A stretch of DNA of 64,000 nucleotides from Butyrivibrio sp. AC2005 (GCF_000424145.1 NZ_AUJI01000034.1:1-64000), one strand, 5' to 3'. Counted from the first letter of the stretch, positions 8,638 to 17,760 are shown. The notes: generated by a model from the sequence alone, not told the origin. Made by a program: numbers and translations.

Positions 8638-10122
8638 ATGAGTATAAATTTAAACATATCAGCAGTAGAGATGAGAGATAAAAGACTAGGCGCTATTACT
8701 TCTTATCATGGTGATGCGCAGACTCTTCTTGAATTGTCTGAGGATAAAAAAGTACCTGTCACAACAAGATCCTATAGTCAGTGTAGTGCCTGTTCTGAAG
8801 GATGCGCAGCTACTCTTACATACTATGTGAGAGGAGCAGCAATAGTAGCACATGCACCTATCGGGTGTGATGCACAGATTGCAAGTCAGAACTATGCCGC
8901 AAAAGCAGCATCAATTAACAGACACATTGAAGAAATCCATGCAATCAAATTTTTGAGTACGAATATCAAGGAAAAAGACACGATTTATGGTGGCCTGGAG
9001 AAGCTTAGGAATGCTATTCAGGAAGCTTATGACAGATTTAATCCGGAGGTTATTTTCGTAACATCATCCTGTGCATCCGGAATTGTAGGAGACGATATAG
9101 AAAGTGTTGCAGATGAGAAGGAAAGTGAACTGGGAATACCGATTGTACCAATATTTTGTGAAGGCTTTAAGTCAAGAGTATGGACTACAGGCTTTGATGC
9201 TGCATATCACGGAATCTTAAGAAAAATCGTAAAGGATCCCAAGAAGAAACAGGAGAATCTTGTGAATATTTTCAATTTCCAGGGGATTCCGAGCTTTAAC
9301 GATCTTCTTGGAAAACTGGGACTTATCCCGAATTATCTCATCCCTATGGCTACGGTAAAACAGCTCGAGGAGATGTCGGAAGCAGCGATATCGGTTCATA
9401 TGTGTGAAACGCTTGGAACATATGTATCCGCAGTATTAGAAGAAAAGTACGGCGTACCAGAGGTAAAGGCACCTGCACCTTTTGGTATTAAGTGGACAGA
9501 TGAATGGTTAAGGGCTGTGGCAAAAGCTACAGGTAAGAGTGATCTGGTAGAGAATCTGATTGAGAGTGAGCATAAGAAGATTGAGAAGGAACTTGCGGAA
9601 GTAAGGGAAAAACTTAAAGGAAAGAAAGTATATGTATATGCAGGTGATTCTTTTGCACATAGTATAGGTAATCTTGTGCAGGATCTTGGAATGACACTGG
9701 TTGGAATGACGACTCTGCACCATGATCAGAAGGTTGATAATGAAAATAAGGAAAGATTAAATACACTGAAAAATCTTATTGATGAGAGAGGTAATATTCC
9801 TGAGTTTTCTGTATGTAATCAGCAACCTTATGAAGTTATAAAGATTTTAAGGAGGCTAAAACCTGACTTTATGATTGCAAGACATCAGGGACTAACACCT
9901 CTTGGAACTAAACTTGGAATACCAACAATAAACGAGGGAGATGTAAATGCAAGTGTTGGCTATGAAGGCCTGGTGAATTTGGGAAAGAGAATTATTGAGG
10001 CAGGAAGAACATCTAAATTTGAGCAGAACATAGCAAAGCATGCAAAGTTTCCATACAGCAAATGGTGGCTGGATGAGGAACCGGATCCATTCTATTTTGA
10101 AAGGGAGAATAAAGCGAAATGA
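8638..10122 (+). CDS. NifD-like catalytic subunit of a nitrogenase-like reductase
   Basis: This 494-aa oxidoreductase/nitrogenase component 1 family member should hold the active-site cofactor. P-cluster ligands appear as C52 (in SQCSACSEGC, with extra C49 and C56), C77 (APIGC) and C145 (SSCASGIVGDD). The cofactor cysteine (Azotobacter C275) is kept as C256 in VHMCETLGTYVSAVLEEKYG. In contrast, Gln191 and His195 equivalents are Trp182 and Phe186 (CEGFKSRVWTTGF), and the His442 position after KLGIP is Gly434. It is therefore probably not a dinitrogen reducer. GGAGGAG upstream fixes the ATG at 8638. Confidence 0.88.
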   Translation: MSINLNISAVEMRDKRLGAITSYHGDAQTLLELSEDKKVPVTTRSYSQCSACSEGCAATLTYYVRGAAIVAHAPIGCDAQIASQNYAAKAASINRHIEEIHAIKFLSTNIKEKDTIYGGLEKLRNAIQEAYDRFNPEVIFVTSSCASGIVGDDIESVADEKESELGIPIVPIFCEGFKSRVWTTGFDAAYHGILRKIVKDPKKKQENLVNIFNFQGIPSFNDLLGKLGLIPNYLIPMATVKQLEEMSEAAISVHMCETLGTYVSAVLEEKYGVPEVKAPAPFGIKWTDEWLRAVAKATGKSDLVENLIESEHKKIEKELAEVREKLKGKKVYVYAGDSFAHSIGNLVQDLGMTLVGMTTLHHDQKVDNENKERLNTLKNLIDERGNIPEFSVCNQQPYEVIKILRRLKPDFMIARHQGLTPLGTKLGIPTINEGDVNASVGYEGLVNLGKRIIEAGRTSKFEQNIAKHAKFPYSKWWLDEEPDPFYFERENKAK

Positions 10123-11474
10123 GTGTATTTATAGAACAACCAAGATTTTCCTGTGCTCTTGCAGCACAGCAGACAGTGCTTGCAATACCGGGTGCTGTTC
10201 CTGTAATACATGCGGGACCGGGATGCTCTGCCAAAGCACATAGATCTATAGCAACAGAGGCAGGCTACCAGGGAGAAGGCTTTTGCGGAGGTAATGCTGT
10301 TTCATCAAGCAACACTGGTGAAAAAGAAGTTGTTTTCGGTGGTGAAGGAAGACTTAGAGAAACAATAGACGGAGCACTTAAGGTCCTGGATGCAGATTTA
10401 TACGTAGTTCTTTCAGGGTGCACTGCAGGAATTGTAGGAGATGACAGTGTACATGTGGCAGAAGAATTCAGACGAAAAGGATATCCGGTGATTGGAACGG
10501 AGACAGCCGGTTTCAAGGGGAATAACTACGCAGGACATGAAATTATTGTAAAGGGGATAATAAATAAATTTCTGGAGGAGGAAATAGAACCTCAGGTCAG
10601 GAAAGGTCTTGTGAATGTCTTTTCCGTAGTGCCATATCAGGATCCCTACTGGAGGGGAGATCTTCATGAGATAAAGGCACTTTTGGAAAAGTTGGGACTT
10701 GAAGTGAACATTCTTTTTGGCTACGAATCCAAGGGAGTTGCAGAGTGGAAGGATATTCCAAATGCGGAGTTTAACCTCATTATTTCTCCTTGGGTAGGAA
10801 AAAGTGTAGGCGAATTATTACAAAGAAAGTTCGGAACCCCTTTTCTTCACTATCCTGTTTTCCCTGTTGGCGCAATAGAAACAAGTAAGTTTATCAGAGA
10901 GGTTGGTGAGTTTGCCAAAATACCAAAAGAAGTATATGAGGGAGTGATTGAAAAGGAGGAAGATGTTTTTTATCAGTATCTTATTTCCTTAGCTGACTTT
11001 ATAGCAGAGTTTAGAAATAGTCTGCCCCATGAGTTTTTTGCGGTAGGAGACAGCCTGTATACTCTTGGTGCCGCAAGGTTTCTTACAGAGGAGCTCGGTT
11101 TTATTCCTAAGGGAATTTATGCAATAGATGATGTCCAGAATAAAAAAGCAAAGCAGCTTGATGAACTTGTAGCTTCTCTTGGAGATGAATATAAGGATGT
11201 ATTTGTACAGGAGTCTGACGGTGGTCTTATTGTAGCTGACATTAAGGATAAGCTTGATAAAGACAAGAAGACTCTGTTACTTGGAAGTATTTGGGAGAGG
11301 GATATTGCAGATGAATATAAGTTCCCTCATGTATACCTGAGTTACCCTGTTTATGCGCATGTTGTAGTAAACAAATCCTATTTTGGATATAAGGGGGGAC
11401 TTAATCTATTGGAGGATGTATATGATTCCGTTTTCAAGAAGGGAATTGTTACAAGAACAACAATAAGTGTTTGA
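10119..11474 (+). CDS. NifK-like beta subunit of the nitrogenase-like reductase
   Basis: This 451-aa partner of the NifD-like subunit has all three P-cluster cysteines: C12 (RFSCAL), C36 (AGPGC) and C101 (LSGCTAGIVGDD). It lacks the N-terminal arm of true NifK (about 520 aa) and starts almost at the first ligand, as in short nitrogenase-like proteins. Its ATG overlaps the nifD stop by four bases (ATGA), so translation is coupled and a 1:1 complex is expected. No separate NifE or NifN pair is present, so cofactor maturation may be simpler than in diazotrophs. Confidence 0.88.
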   Translation: MSVFIEQPRFSCALAAQQTVLAIPGAVPVIHAGPGCSAKAHRSIATEAGYQGEGFCGGNAVSSSNTGEKEVVFGGEGRLRETIDGALKVLDADLYVVLSGCTAGIVGDDSVHVAEEFRRKGYPVIGTETAGFKGNNYAGHEIIVKGIINKFLEEEIEPQVRKGLVNVFSVVPYQDPYWRGDLHEIKALLEKLGLEVNILFGYESKGVAEWKDIPNAEFNLIISPWVGKSVGELLQRKFGTPFLHYPVFPVGAIETSKFIREVGEFAKIPKEVYEGVIEKEEDVFYQYLISLADFIAEFRNSLPHEFFAVGDSLYTLGAARFLTEELGFIPKGIYAIDDVQNKKAKQLDELVASLGDEYKDVFVQESDGGLIVADIKDKLDKDKKTLLLGSIWERDIADEYKFPHVYLSYPVYAHVVVNKSYFGYKGGLNLLEDVYDSVFKKGIVTRTTISV

Positions 11475-11494
11475 GAAAAAGGAGGAGAAAAATT

Positions 11495-12496
11495 ATGAAG
11501 AACAGAATTGTTGCAGGAATTATCACAGGAACACTTACATTATCTACGGTGCTTGCCGGTTGCGGAGCACAGAGTGCAGGAGCTGCTAATAATGAAGCAG
11601 TAAGTGCTGATTCTGATAGCGCAGAGGATTCTAGTGTAGAGGATGCAGGAGCAGAGGAGGAAGTAACAGAAGCTGATGATAAGGCAGAGACAGAGGGCCA
11701 GGGTGATGTAAGAAAGATACAGATCGCCTTTGCACAGGCCGGAGTTCCATTCAGCTATGTTGACGAGGATGGAAACTATACAGGTTATGATATCGAAGTT
11801 TTAAGAAAGGCCGACGAGCTTATTCCGGAATATGAATTCGAGTTTGTTCCAAGTGAGAGTGGTGAGGCCAGAACCGGAGCGCTGGAAGGCAAGTATCAGA
11901 TAGCAATAACAAACAGCTTTTGGACACAGGAAAGAGCAGATAACTATATTCTTCCGGAGCAGTTTCTGGGAGCATCGATTACAGCTCTTATTGTAAGAAA
12001 GGAAGACGCGGATGTTACTACATTCGAGCAGGTATCTGATAAGGGATATAAGCTGGCACCTATCCAGGCAGGAGATGGAATGCTCTATGTTGTTCAGGAA
12101 TACAATGATAATCATCCGGATCAGCAGGTAGAGATAACCATAGTTGATAAGATAGATTCTGCAACAAATTACAGCTATCTTGCAGAGGGTAGATATGATG
12201 CCCATATAGGTGTTTATTCAAGTTATGAGAAGACCATCGCTAATGAGGATGGTGAGCTTCACGAAGCATATGGCGATATTCTTACAGCATCACCTTATAT
12301 CGCAGTTAAGACATATACACTGATCAACAAGCAGGAAACAGACCTTGCGGAGAAGCTTGAAGCTGCATTAAAGACTCTTTATGAAGATGGAACTTATGCT
12401 GAAATTTCAACTCAGTTCTATGGAGAGGATGTATTTGCATATCTTCCTGAGAATGAGGATGCGGACAGAGTATATGTAAATGAGAAAAAAGACTAA
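11495..12496 (+). CDS. Amino-acid ABC transporter substrate-binding lipoprotein
   Basis: This is a 333-aa family 3 solute-binding protein. The lipoprotein signal ends LAGC with the lipid cysteine at 23, followed by a long acidic Ala/Ser/Glu linker (about 30-70) and the binding domain (IQIAFAQAGVPFSYVDEDGNYTGYDIEVL onward). AGGAGGAG precedes the ATG at 11495; an upstream in-frame ATG at 11471 overlaps the nifK end and lacks this site. It should deliver a polar or sulfur amino acid to the two permeases that follow. Confidence 0.9.
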   Translation: MKNRIVAGIITGTLTLSTVLAGCGAQSAGAANNEAVSADSDSAEDSSVEDAGAEEEVTEADDKAETEGQGDVRKIQIAFAQAGVPFSYVDEDGNYTGYDIEVLRKADELIPEYEFEFVPSESGEARTGALEGKYQIAITNSFWTQERADNYILPEQFLGASITALIVRKEDADVTTFEQVSDKGYKLAPIQAGDGMLYVVQEYNDNHPDQQVEITIVDKIDSATNYSYLAEGRYDAHIGVYSSYEKTIANEDGELHEAYGDILTASPYIAVKTYTLINKQETDLAEKLEAALKTLYEDGTYAEISTQFYGEDVFAYLPENEDADRVYVNEKKD

Positions 12497-12516
12497 TAGA
12501 TGGTAAGGGATAAAAA

Positions 12517-13221
12517 ATGATTGGCTTCAACATAACAAGGTTTTTTGATACGTTTCAAAAATTAATAAAGTATATTCCACCAACACTGATGATACTTTTA
12601 TTTTCTCTTTTGTTTGCATTTATACTTACACCATTGTTGGTGTGGATGAAGCTTGGAAAAAACAGGATATTACGGAAATTTTCCAACGGCTTTACGACAG
12701 TTATGCGATGCACTCCGGTTTTGGTTATGCTGTTTCTGGTCTATTACGGACTTCCAAAGCTCTTTAGTGTGTTTGGCATTGACCTTAATAAATTAAGCAG
12801 ATTTGTATTTGTGGTGATTACTTTTTCAATCCTATATGCAGGTTTGTTTTCTGAAATTGCAAGGAGTGCATATGAAGCTATTCCTCATGGACAGGAAGAG
12901 GCTGCTCTTTCTGTAGGTCTTTCAAAATTCTGTACCATTAGGAGAATCATTTTCCCGCAGGCGCTGGTAATTGCAATTCCCAATTTGGGTAATGCAATTA
13001 TCGCGCTACTTAAGAATTCATCGTTGGCATTTACTATAGGCTTTATGGAACTTATGGGGGGAACAGAACAGATATTAGCACTGAGATTCGGAACTTTTCC
13101 TCTCGAAGCATATACGGCACTTGCACTTATTTATTGGGGCATATGCATTTTGCTGGAGAGAGTTTTTAAGTGGTGTGAAGAAATTACTGAAAGAAAGATG
13201 AAAAGGAGCTATATGTCATGA
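12517..13221 (+). CDS. Amino-acid ABC transporter permease (first)
   Basis: This 234-aa inner-membrane protein of the HisM/GlnP type has about five membrane helices. The EAA loop that docks the ATPase is EEAALSVGLSKFCTIRRIIF, close to the family consensus. It overlaps the second permease by four bases, so both should be made together. With the binding protein and the ATPase near nifH it completes an importer. Confidence 0.9.
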   Translation: MIGFNITRFFDTFQKLIKYIPPTLMILLFSLLFAFILTPLLVWMKLGKNRILRKFSNGFTTVMRCTPVLVMLFLVYYGLPKLFSVFGIDLNKLSRFVFVVITFSILYAGLFSEIARSAYEAIPHGQEEAALSVGLSKFCTIRRIIFPQALVIAIPNLGNAIIALLKNSSLAFTIGFMELMGGTEQILALRFGTFPLEAYTALALIYWGICILLERVFKWCEEITERKMKRSYMS

Positions 13222-13922
13222 ACCTGCAGTTTATGTCTAGAACGTTTATTGCTTGCCTTAAAGGTATACCGACAACTTTGATTATTGTTTCATTGACAAT
13301 CCTTATTTCAACTCCTTTGGCAATACTGGTCGGAATAGCAAGATATAAAAAGATAAAGGTGCTTCATCAGATTCTTAGTGTTTACACTTCTTTTATAAGA
13401 GGTACACCGAGCATTCTTCAGATATATCTTGTATATAATACGGTTCCGAGTATGCTTGCTATTTTCTTAAAAAACATAGGGAGTGAAGTAAACGTATTTG
13501 ACCTTAATCCAATTATTTATGCTCTTATTGTTTTTGTTCTAAACATCACTGCGACTTTTTCAGAAATAGTAAGATCGGCTCTTATGACGGTTGATAAGGG
13601 ACAATATGAGGCGGCACAGACAGTAGGGCTTTCCAGACTCAGAACATATCAGAGGATTATATTTCCACAAGCTATAGTTTCAGCCATTCCTAACATATGC
13701 ACGCTTATAGTGGGACTTATAAAAATGACATCTCTTGCTTTTGCCATGACCGTTCAGGACATTATGGCTATAGCAAAGATTGAGGCCGGAAACAGCTATA
13801 ACTATATTGAAGCTTATATTGATGTATTCATTATTTATTTTGTTCTTTGTATTTTAATTGAGGCAATTTTCAAGCGAATTGAAGTAAGAACAAAAAGATT
13901 TAAATTCCAGACAGCTACTTGA
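13218..13922 (+). CDS. Amino-acid ABC transporter permease (second)
   Basis: This second permease has the same length as the first (234 aa) and the same layout. The EAA loop is YEAAQTVGLSRLRTYQRIIF. Its start overlaps the upstream stop by four bases. Two different permeases imply a heterodimeric channel, as in HisQM. The next gene, a Cys/Met PLP enzyme, begins 14 bases later with GGAGG between, supporting import of a sulfur amino acid or its relative (inference). Confidence 0.9.
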   Translation: MNLQFMSRTFIACLKGIPTTLIIVSLTILISTPLAILVGIARYKKIKVLHQILSVYTSFIRGTPSILQIYLVYNTVPSMLAIFLKNIGSEVNVFDLNPIIYALIVFVLNITATFSEIVRSALMTVDKGQYEAAQTVGLSRLRTYQRIIFPQAIVSAIPNICTLIVGLIKMTSLAFAMTVQDIMAIAKIEAGNSYNYIEAYIDVFIIYFVLCILIEAIFKRIEVRTKRFKFQTAT

Positions 13923-13936
13923 TTTAGGAGGAAGAC

Positions 13937-15097
13937 ATGTCAAATGAAAACAGTCCCTGTACAGTCAGGGAAAACACGCTTATAGCGAGGGGAAGTGGTG
14001 CTTTTGATGAGACAGGCAGTATAAGTGTTCCTATATACAGAAGTGCAACTTATACACATAACACCCTGGAACACAGAAAGGATGCTTTCTACTATTCAAG
14101 ATGTAATACTCCTACCAGAAGAGCGTTGGAAAAACAGGTGGCAGCTCTTGAACATGGTAAGGATGCTCTTGCAGTGACCATTGGTCTTGCGGCTATGGAT
14201 ATAGTAATAAGACTCTTTGAACCCGGAGATCGTGTGATTGTATCAAGTGACCTTTACGGTGGAAGCTACAGATTGTTCAGCGAAGTATATAAAAAGTATG
14301 GTATTGATTTTGATTACGTGGATACCTGGGATATAGATAGTGTGAAGAGGGCTGTTACAGAAAAGACGAAGGGCTTTTTTGTTGAGACTCCGTCAAATCC
14401 GATGCTAAGAATAAGCGACATCAGGGCAATTTCCAAAATAGCAAAAGAGAACAATGCACTTCTTATTGTGGATAATACATTTCTTTCGCCTCTTTTTCAA
14501 AAGCCGATAGATTTAGGAGCAGACATTGTAATACATAGTGCGACAAAATTCCTCGCAGGACATAACGATGTTCTTGCGGGGATTATTGTAACTGCTACTG
14601 AAGAACTTAGGGAAAAGCTTTATTTCTATGTGATGTCAGTAGGAAATGCTCTGTCACCGGATGATTCCTGGCTTACGCTAAGGGGAATAGAAACATTATC
14701 GGTAAGATTGGAGAGACAACAGAAAAATGCATGTTCATTGGTGGTTTTTTTAAAAACGATTCCTTCGGTTAAAAAAGTATATTATCCGGGTGATAAAAAT
14801 CATCCGGATCATGAACTTGCGAAGACACAGCAAAGCGGTTTTGGAAGTATGATTTCTTTTGAAATAAAGGATGCAGATAAGGCATCTGAATATTTTGAAA
14901 AATTCAAGATTATATACCAGGCCGGAAGTCTGGGAGGGGTTCAGTCACTAATAAATATTCCAAATGCATCTCTGCAATGTCCCATTCCGGAAGAACAAAG
15001 GGCACATACCGGTGTCTCGGATGCTATTTTCAGATTATCGGTTGGAATTGAAGATATTGATGACTTGAAAGAGGATTTGGCACAGGCTCTTAAATAA
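13937..15097 (+). CDS. Cys/Met metabolism PLP enzyme (second copy)
   Basis: This 386-aa trans-sulfuration-family enzyme is a paralogue of the one at 3170-4357 but lacks its Cys-rich N-terminus. Visible motifs are YYSRCNTPT near residue 52, ETPSNPML near 150, VDNTFLSPLF near 178 and the PLP lysine in HSATKFLAGHND (Lys204). Candidate reactions are gamma-lyase, gamma-synthase or O-acylhomoserine sulfhydrylase. It sits between the importer and a serine-dehydratase-like enzyme, so its substrate is probably the imported compound or a product of the reductase. Confidence 0.87.
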   Translation: MSNENSPCTVRENTLIARGSGAFDETGSISVPIYRSATYTHNTLEHRKDAFYYSRCNTPTRRALEKQVAALEHGKDALAVTIGLAAMDIVIRLFEPGDRVIVSSDLYGGSYRLFSEVYKKYGIDFDYVDTWDIDSVKRAVTEKTKGFFVETPSNPMLRISDIRAISKIAKENNALLIVDNTFLSPLFQKPIDLGADIVIHSATKFLAGHNDVLAGIIVTATEELREKLYFYVMSVGNALSPDDSWLTLRGIETLSVRLERQQKNACSLVVFLKTIPSVKKVYYPGDKNHPDHELAKTQQSGFGSMISFEIKDADKASEYFEKFKIIYQAGSLGGVQSLINIPNASLQCPIPEEQRAHTGVSDAIFRLSVGIEDIDDLKEDLAQALK

Positions 15098-15129
15098 TTA
15101 CCTGAGAATTACTATTGGAGGAGAGATAT

Positions 15130-16746
15130 ATGGCGAAAATTTTTTATCCCGATTTTTTTAATGATGTGTTTGGACCAATAATGCAACCGGGATCTTCAGG
15201 AGGCTTTGCGGGGCCTACAAGGATTGGAAATGTCGCATCACATCTTATTGATGAGAAAATAAATAGAGTAACCTTTTCTTTTCAGAAAAGTGATATTGGA
15301 AAGTTTCAGTCCTTGGGGAATTTTATGACAGATAGAGGGTATCTGGGTGGAACCCTTGGATTTGCCACAGATGACCCAAGGCTCTTTGATGCGCATAAGC
15401 TAGCCAGAGAAGAGGGGCTTTCCTATGAATTCAGACTTGAAGATCACGATTATGGCTACGAGAGAGGGGTGAAAATAAACGTAGAGGGAAAAGACAGAAG
15501 AGGAGAGCTTATCGGTGCTTCCGTCGGAGGCGGAATGATAAGGATATATGAGGCTGGCGGATACTATCTCAACTGGCAGGCGGATACCTATGGGGTATTG
15601 ATAAAGGATGCAACCGATTCGGAGCGTGCAGAGTTTTCAGAGCTTCTTAAGAAAAATTATGGTGAAAGTGTTGTAGATATAAGAACGGTCAGTGTGAAAA
15701 ATGAGAGAGTAGGCCTTTTTGCAGAGATCGACAGGGATATATCAGAGGATAAAAGCATTTTTGAGGATAAGCAGGAGGATGTACTTTTCCTTCCTGCAGT
15801 ACTTCCGGTTGTTACTAAAAAGACAAAGAAAGCGCAGCTTTTTTCGACTGTAGAGGAGTGGAGAAATTATGCTGCCTACAAAAATATCTCCTTCCTTCAG
15901 GCTGCAATCGATTATGAGAAGAGTTCATCAGGTTGGACAGAGGAGGAGATTTGGGACTATTTCAGAAAAATAAGAGACATTTTTGATAAGCAGATACATA
16001 GTCTTGAGGACAGGAATTATGATGCTGAGGATACGCCAACACTGCCAATTTATGGAAAAAAATGGAAGGAATATCTGGATAAGGGAAATGTGATTTCGGA
16101 TGGACTTACAAGACATATTCTGACACATGCTTATGCGACGAATGCTAAGATTCCCGGAGTTATAATAGTTCCCGGCCCCATGGGGACAGGAGGAGGATAT
16201 TTGTATTCAGCTCTTGATGCGGTGAGAGAGGACAGGGGGTATAGCAGGGAAAAGGAACTGGAAGCACTTGTTATAGCTGCAGCCCTGGGGGCTCTTGCTT
16301 ATACTCATACGAATGCGTCGGGTGACAGAGGATGTATTGGCGAATCAGGAGTGTGCAATGCCATGGCAGCGGGTGCAATAGCATATATGGTTACACCGGA
16401 GAATCCTATAGTAGAGGTTGGAGTTGCAGTGGAAAGAGCAGCCTCTATGGCACTGCAGGCAAGCATGGGGCTTGTATGTGATCCTATTCCCGGAGGGCTT
16501 GAATTTCCCTGCATAACCCGTACTCTTCGTGCGGCAGTAACAGCACCGATGTATGCGGAGATGGCAATAATAGGAATTGATCCCTTGATTCCTTACCATG
16601 AATGCCTTCAGGCCATGGAGCGCCATTACAATTTGGTTCCCCATAAGCTGTTGTGTGGAAGCGATTGCGGAACCTGCACGACACCTGCTGCTTTGAAGTG
16701 CAAGAGATTTCTGACGGATCTTATGGCAGAAAATTTAGCCGGTTGA
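15130..16746 (+). CDS. L-serine dehydratase-like 4Fe-4S lyase, fused beta-alpha form, substrate unknown
   Basis: This 538-aa protein reads as an SdaAB-like domain (DVFGPIMQPGSSGG, about residues 12-25) joined to an SdaAA-like domain (from about 300). Likely cluster cysteines are C402 (RGCIGESG), C450 (LVCDPI) and C461 (FPCITR), with a further group C509, C513, C516 and C523 near the end. The usual serine-binding GPSSSHT is altered to QPGSSGGFAGPT, and TAPTNGACG to VPGPMGTGGG. It may act on another beta- or gamma-substituted amino acid such as a cysteine derivative (inference). The start at 15130 follows GGAGGAG. Confidence 0.78.
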   Translation: MAKIFYPDFFNDVFGPIMQPGSSGGFAGPTRIGNVASHLIDEKINRVTFSFQKSDIGKFQSLGNFMTDRGYLGGTLGFATDDPRLFDAHKLAREEGLSYEFRLEDHDYGYERGVKINVEGKDRRGELIGASVGGGMIRIYEAGGYYLNWQADTYGVLIKDATDSERAEFSELLKKNYGESVVDIRTVSVKNERVGLFAEIDRDISEDKSIFEDKQEDVLFLPAVLPVVTKKTKKAQLFSTVEEWRNYAAYKNISFLQAAIDYEKSSSGWTEEEIWDYFRKIRDIFDKQIHSLEDRNYDAEDTPTLPIYGKKWKEYLDKGNVISDGLTRHILTHAYATNAKIPGVIIVPGPMGTGGGYLYSALDAVREDRGYSREKELEALVIAAALGALAYTHTNASGDRGCIGESGVCNAMAAGAIAYMVTPENPIVEVGVAVERAASMALQASMGLVCDPIPGGLEFPCITRTLRAAVTAPMYAEMAIIGIDPLIPYHECLQAMERHYNLVPHKLLCGSDCGTCTTPAALKCKRFLTDLMAENLAG

Positions 16747-16808
16747 TCCTCAGACTTGTATGAAATCTTACAATAAATGATATGCAGCAATGGGATAATT
16801 TAGCCATA

Positions 16809-16854
16809 TGGCCGATTAACAGTATGATTAGTACTGTTAATCAGCCATTTTTTT
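16809..16854 (+). terminator. Intrinsic terminator ending the nitrogenase-like operon
   Basis: A perfect 11-bp stem (GATTAACAGTA pairing TACTGTTAATC) is extended by TGGC/GCCA and followed by seven T. It lies about 60 bases after the serine-dehydratase-like gene. An extended -10 promoter begins in its T tract. Confidence 0.88.
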
Positions 16855-16902
16855 GCTATAATGAAGAAACAATTAAGCTCTCAGGAAGAATTTCTGAGAG
16901 CT
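16854..16902 (+). promoter_or_regulatory. Extended -10 promoter and 5' leader hairpin of the rhodanese-like gene
   Basis: TGCTATAAT (16854-16862) is an extended -10 element; the -35 region is weak (CTGTTA at 16834-16839, spacing 17). Downstream, AGCTCTCAG (16876-16884) pairs perfectly with CTGAGAGCT (16894-16902) in the predicted leader, without a T tract. The hairpin could stabilise the mRNA or serve as a regulatory site. Confidence 0.5.
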
Positions 16903-16939
16903 AATATTGGAAATCAATGTATATATACATAGTAGGTGA

Positions 16940-17188
16940 ATGGCAATAATGAAAGAAATAACGTATGAAGAACTTTTAAAGATGCCAAAAGATTCCTTTG
17001 AGCTGGTTGATATCAGGGATGAAGGTCTTGTTCTCTATGGAATGATACCGGGGGCTGTGAATATCAGTCTTGAAGAGCTTGAATTTGTTGAGGCAAATAT
17101 ATTTAAGAGCGTCGAAAATGTAAATCTTTCAACTATAGTGGCATATAAAAAGGATGGAGTAAGACATAGCTTTTTGGATGAGTATTAA
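16940..17188 (+). CDS. Short rhodanese-like protein lacking the catalytic cysteine, possibly decayed
   Basis: The first 50 residues read like a rhodanese domain (EITYEELLKMP, FELVDIRDEG, GMIPGAVNISLEEL). The expected active-site loop with Cys after the central strand is missing: the sequence becomes TIVAYKKDGVRHSFLDEY and stops at 82 residues, versus about 100-110 for a full domain. It is therefore a truncated or non-catalytic version. The start may be 16940 or the ATG at 16949; the ribosome site (AGGTG) is poor. Rhodaneses fit the sulfur theme of the upstream operon. Confidence 0.6.
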   Translation: MAIMKEITYEELLKMPKDSFELVDIRDEGLVLYGMIPGAVNISLEELEFVEANIFKSVENVNLSTIVAYKKDGVRHSFLDEY

Positions 17189-17319
17189 GGATTATCGAAT
17201 TTTAGCATTATAAATTATGTAGATTTCAACTATCGGGTATAGTACAATTTTACATAAAATATTGATATACCTCGGTTTATGAAGTGAAAACAGGATGGAG
17301 CCCGGGGAGGGTGGTGCTT

Positions 17320-17547
17320 ATGGAAAGAAAATCTATTCTGATCAAAGATACAACAAGGCAAGAGCGTGAACAAATAGTTAAGAACTCCCTTGATTGTGGA
17401 GGCGGATGTGAGAACTGCTCATCATGCTGGCTTGGTGGTGGAAGTCCGTGGGATATATATCAGGACTACATTGACGGCAAGAAAGAAATCCGCGAAATAA
17501 ACATGGAGTACATGGAAAAATATCGCCAGGACAGACAGATTCATTGA
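17320..17547 (+). CDS. Small Cys-rich protein (first of a tandem pair)
   Basis: I cannot name this 75-aa protein. The central segment CGGGCENCSSC has four cysteines in CxxxCxxCxxC spacing, followed by a shared tail motif YQDYIDGKKEIREINMEYM. This looks like a small Fe-S or zinc site with a helical tail. GGGAGG lies nine bases before the ATG at 17320. The next gene has the same architecture, so this is a tandem duplication linked to the end of the nitrogenase-like cluster. Confidence 0.6.
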   Translation: MERKSILIKDTTRQEREQIVKNSLDCGGGCENCSSCWLGGGSPWDIYQDYIDGKKEIREINMEYMEKYRQDRQIH

Positions 17548-17562
17548 GAGGATTTATGGCTT

Positions 17563-17760
17563 ATGGGAAGTGCACCTGAGATAAATAATTCTACAATTGA
17601 AGAGCGAAGAGCATATATAAAAGAGCGTTTTCCATGCATTGCTGACTGCGATATGTGTGGACTTTGCAAGGTGTTTCGTGGAAAAGATGCTGAGACGGCT
17701 TATGCTGATTACATTGATGGAAACAGAGATTTTACGGAAGTGTCAGCTGACTATAAGTAA
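17563..17760 (+). CDS. Small Cys-rich protein (second of a tandem pair)
   Basis: This 65-aa paralogue of the previous protein has the cysteine set PCIADCDMCGLC and the matching tail AYADYIDGNRDFTEVSADYK. The common pattern of both is CxxxCxxCxxC, a gap, then Y-x-DYIDG and a helix. GAGAGGA lies ten bases upstream of the ATG. It could be an electron carrier or metal-binding accessory to the cluster (inference). The frame ends exactly where a truncated acetyltransferase remnant begins in another frame. Confidence 0.62.
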   Translation: MGSAPEINNSTIEERRAYIKERFPCIADCDMCGLCKVFRGKDAETAYADYIDGNRDFTEVSADYK

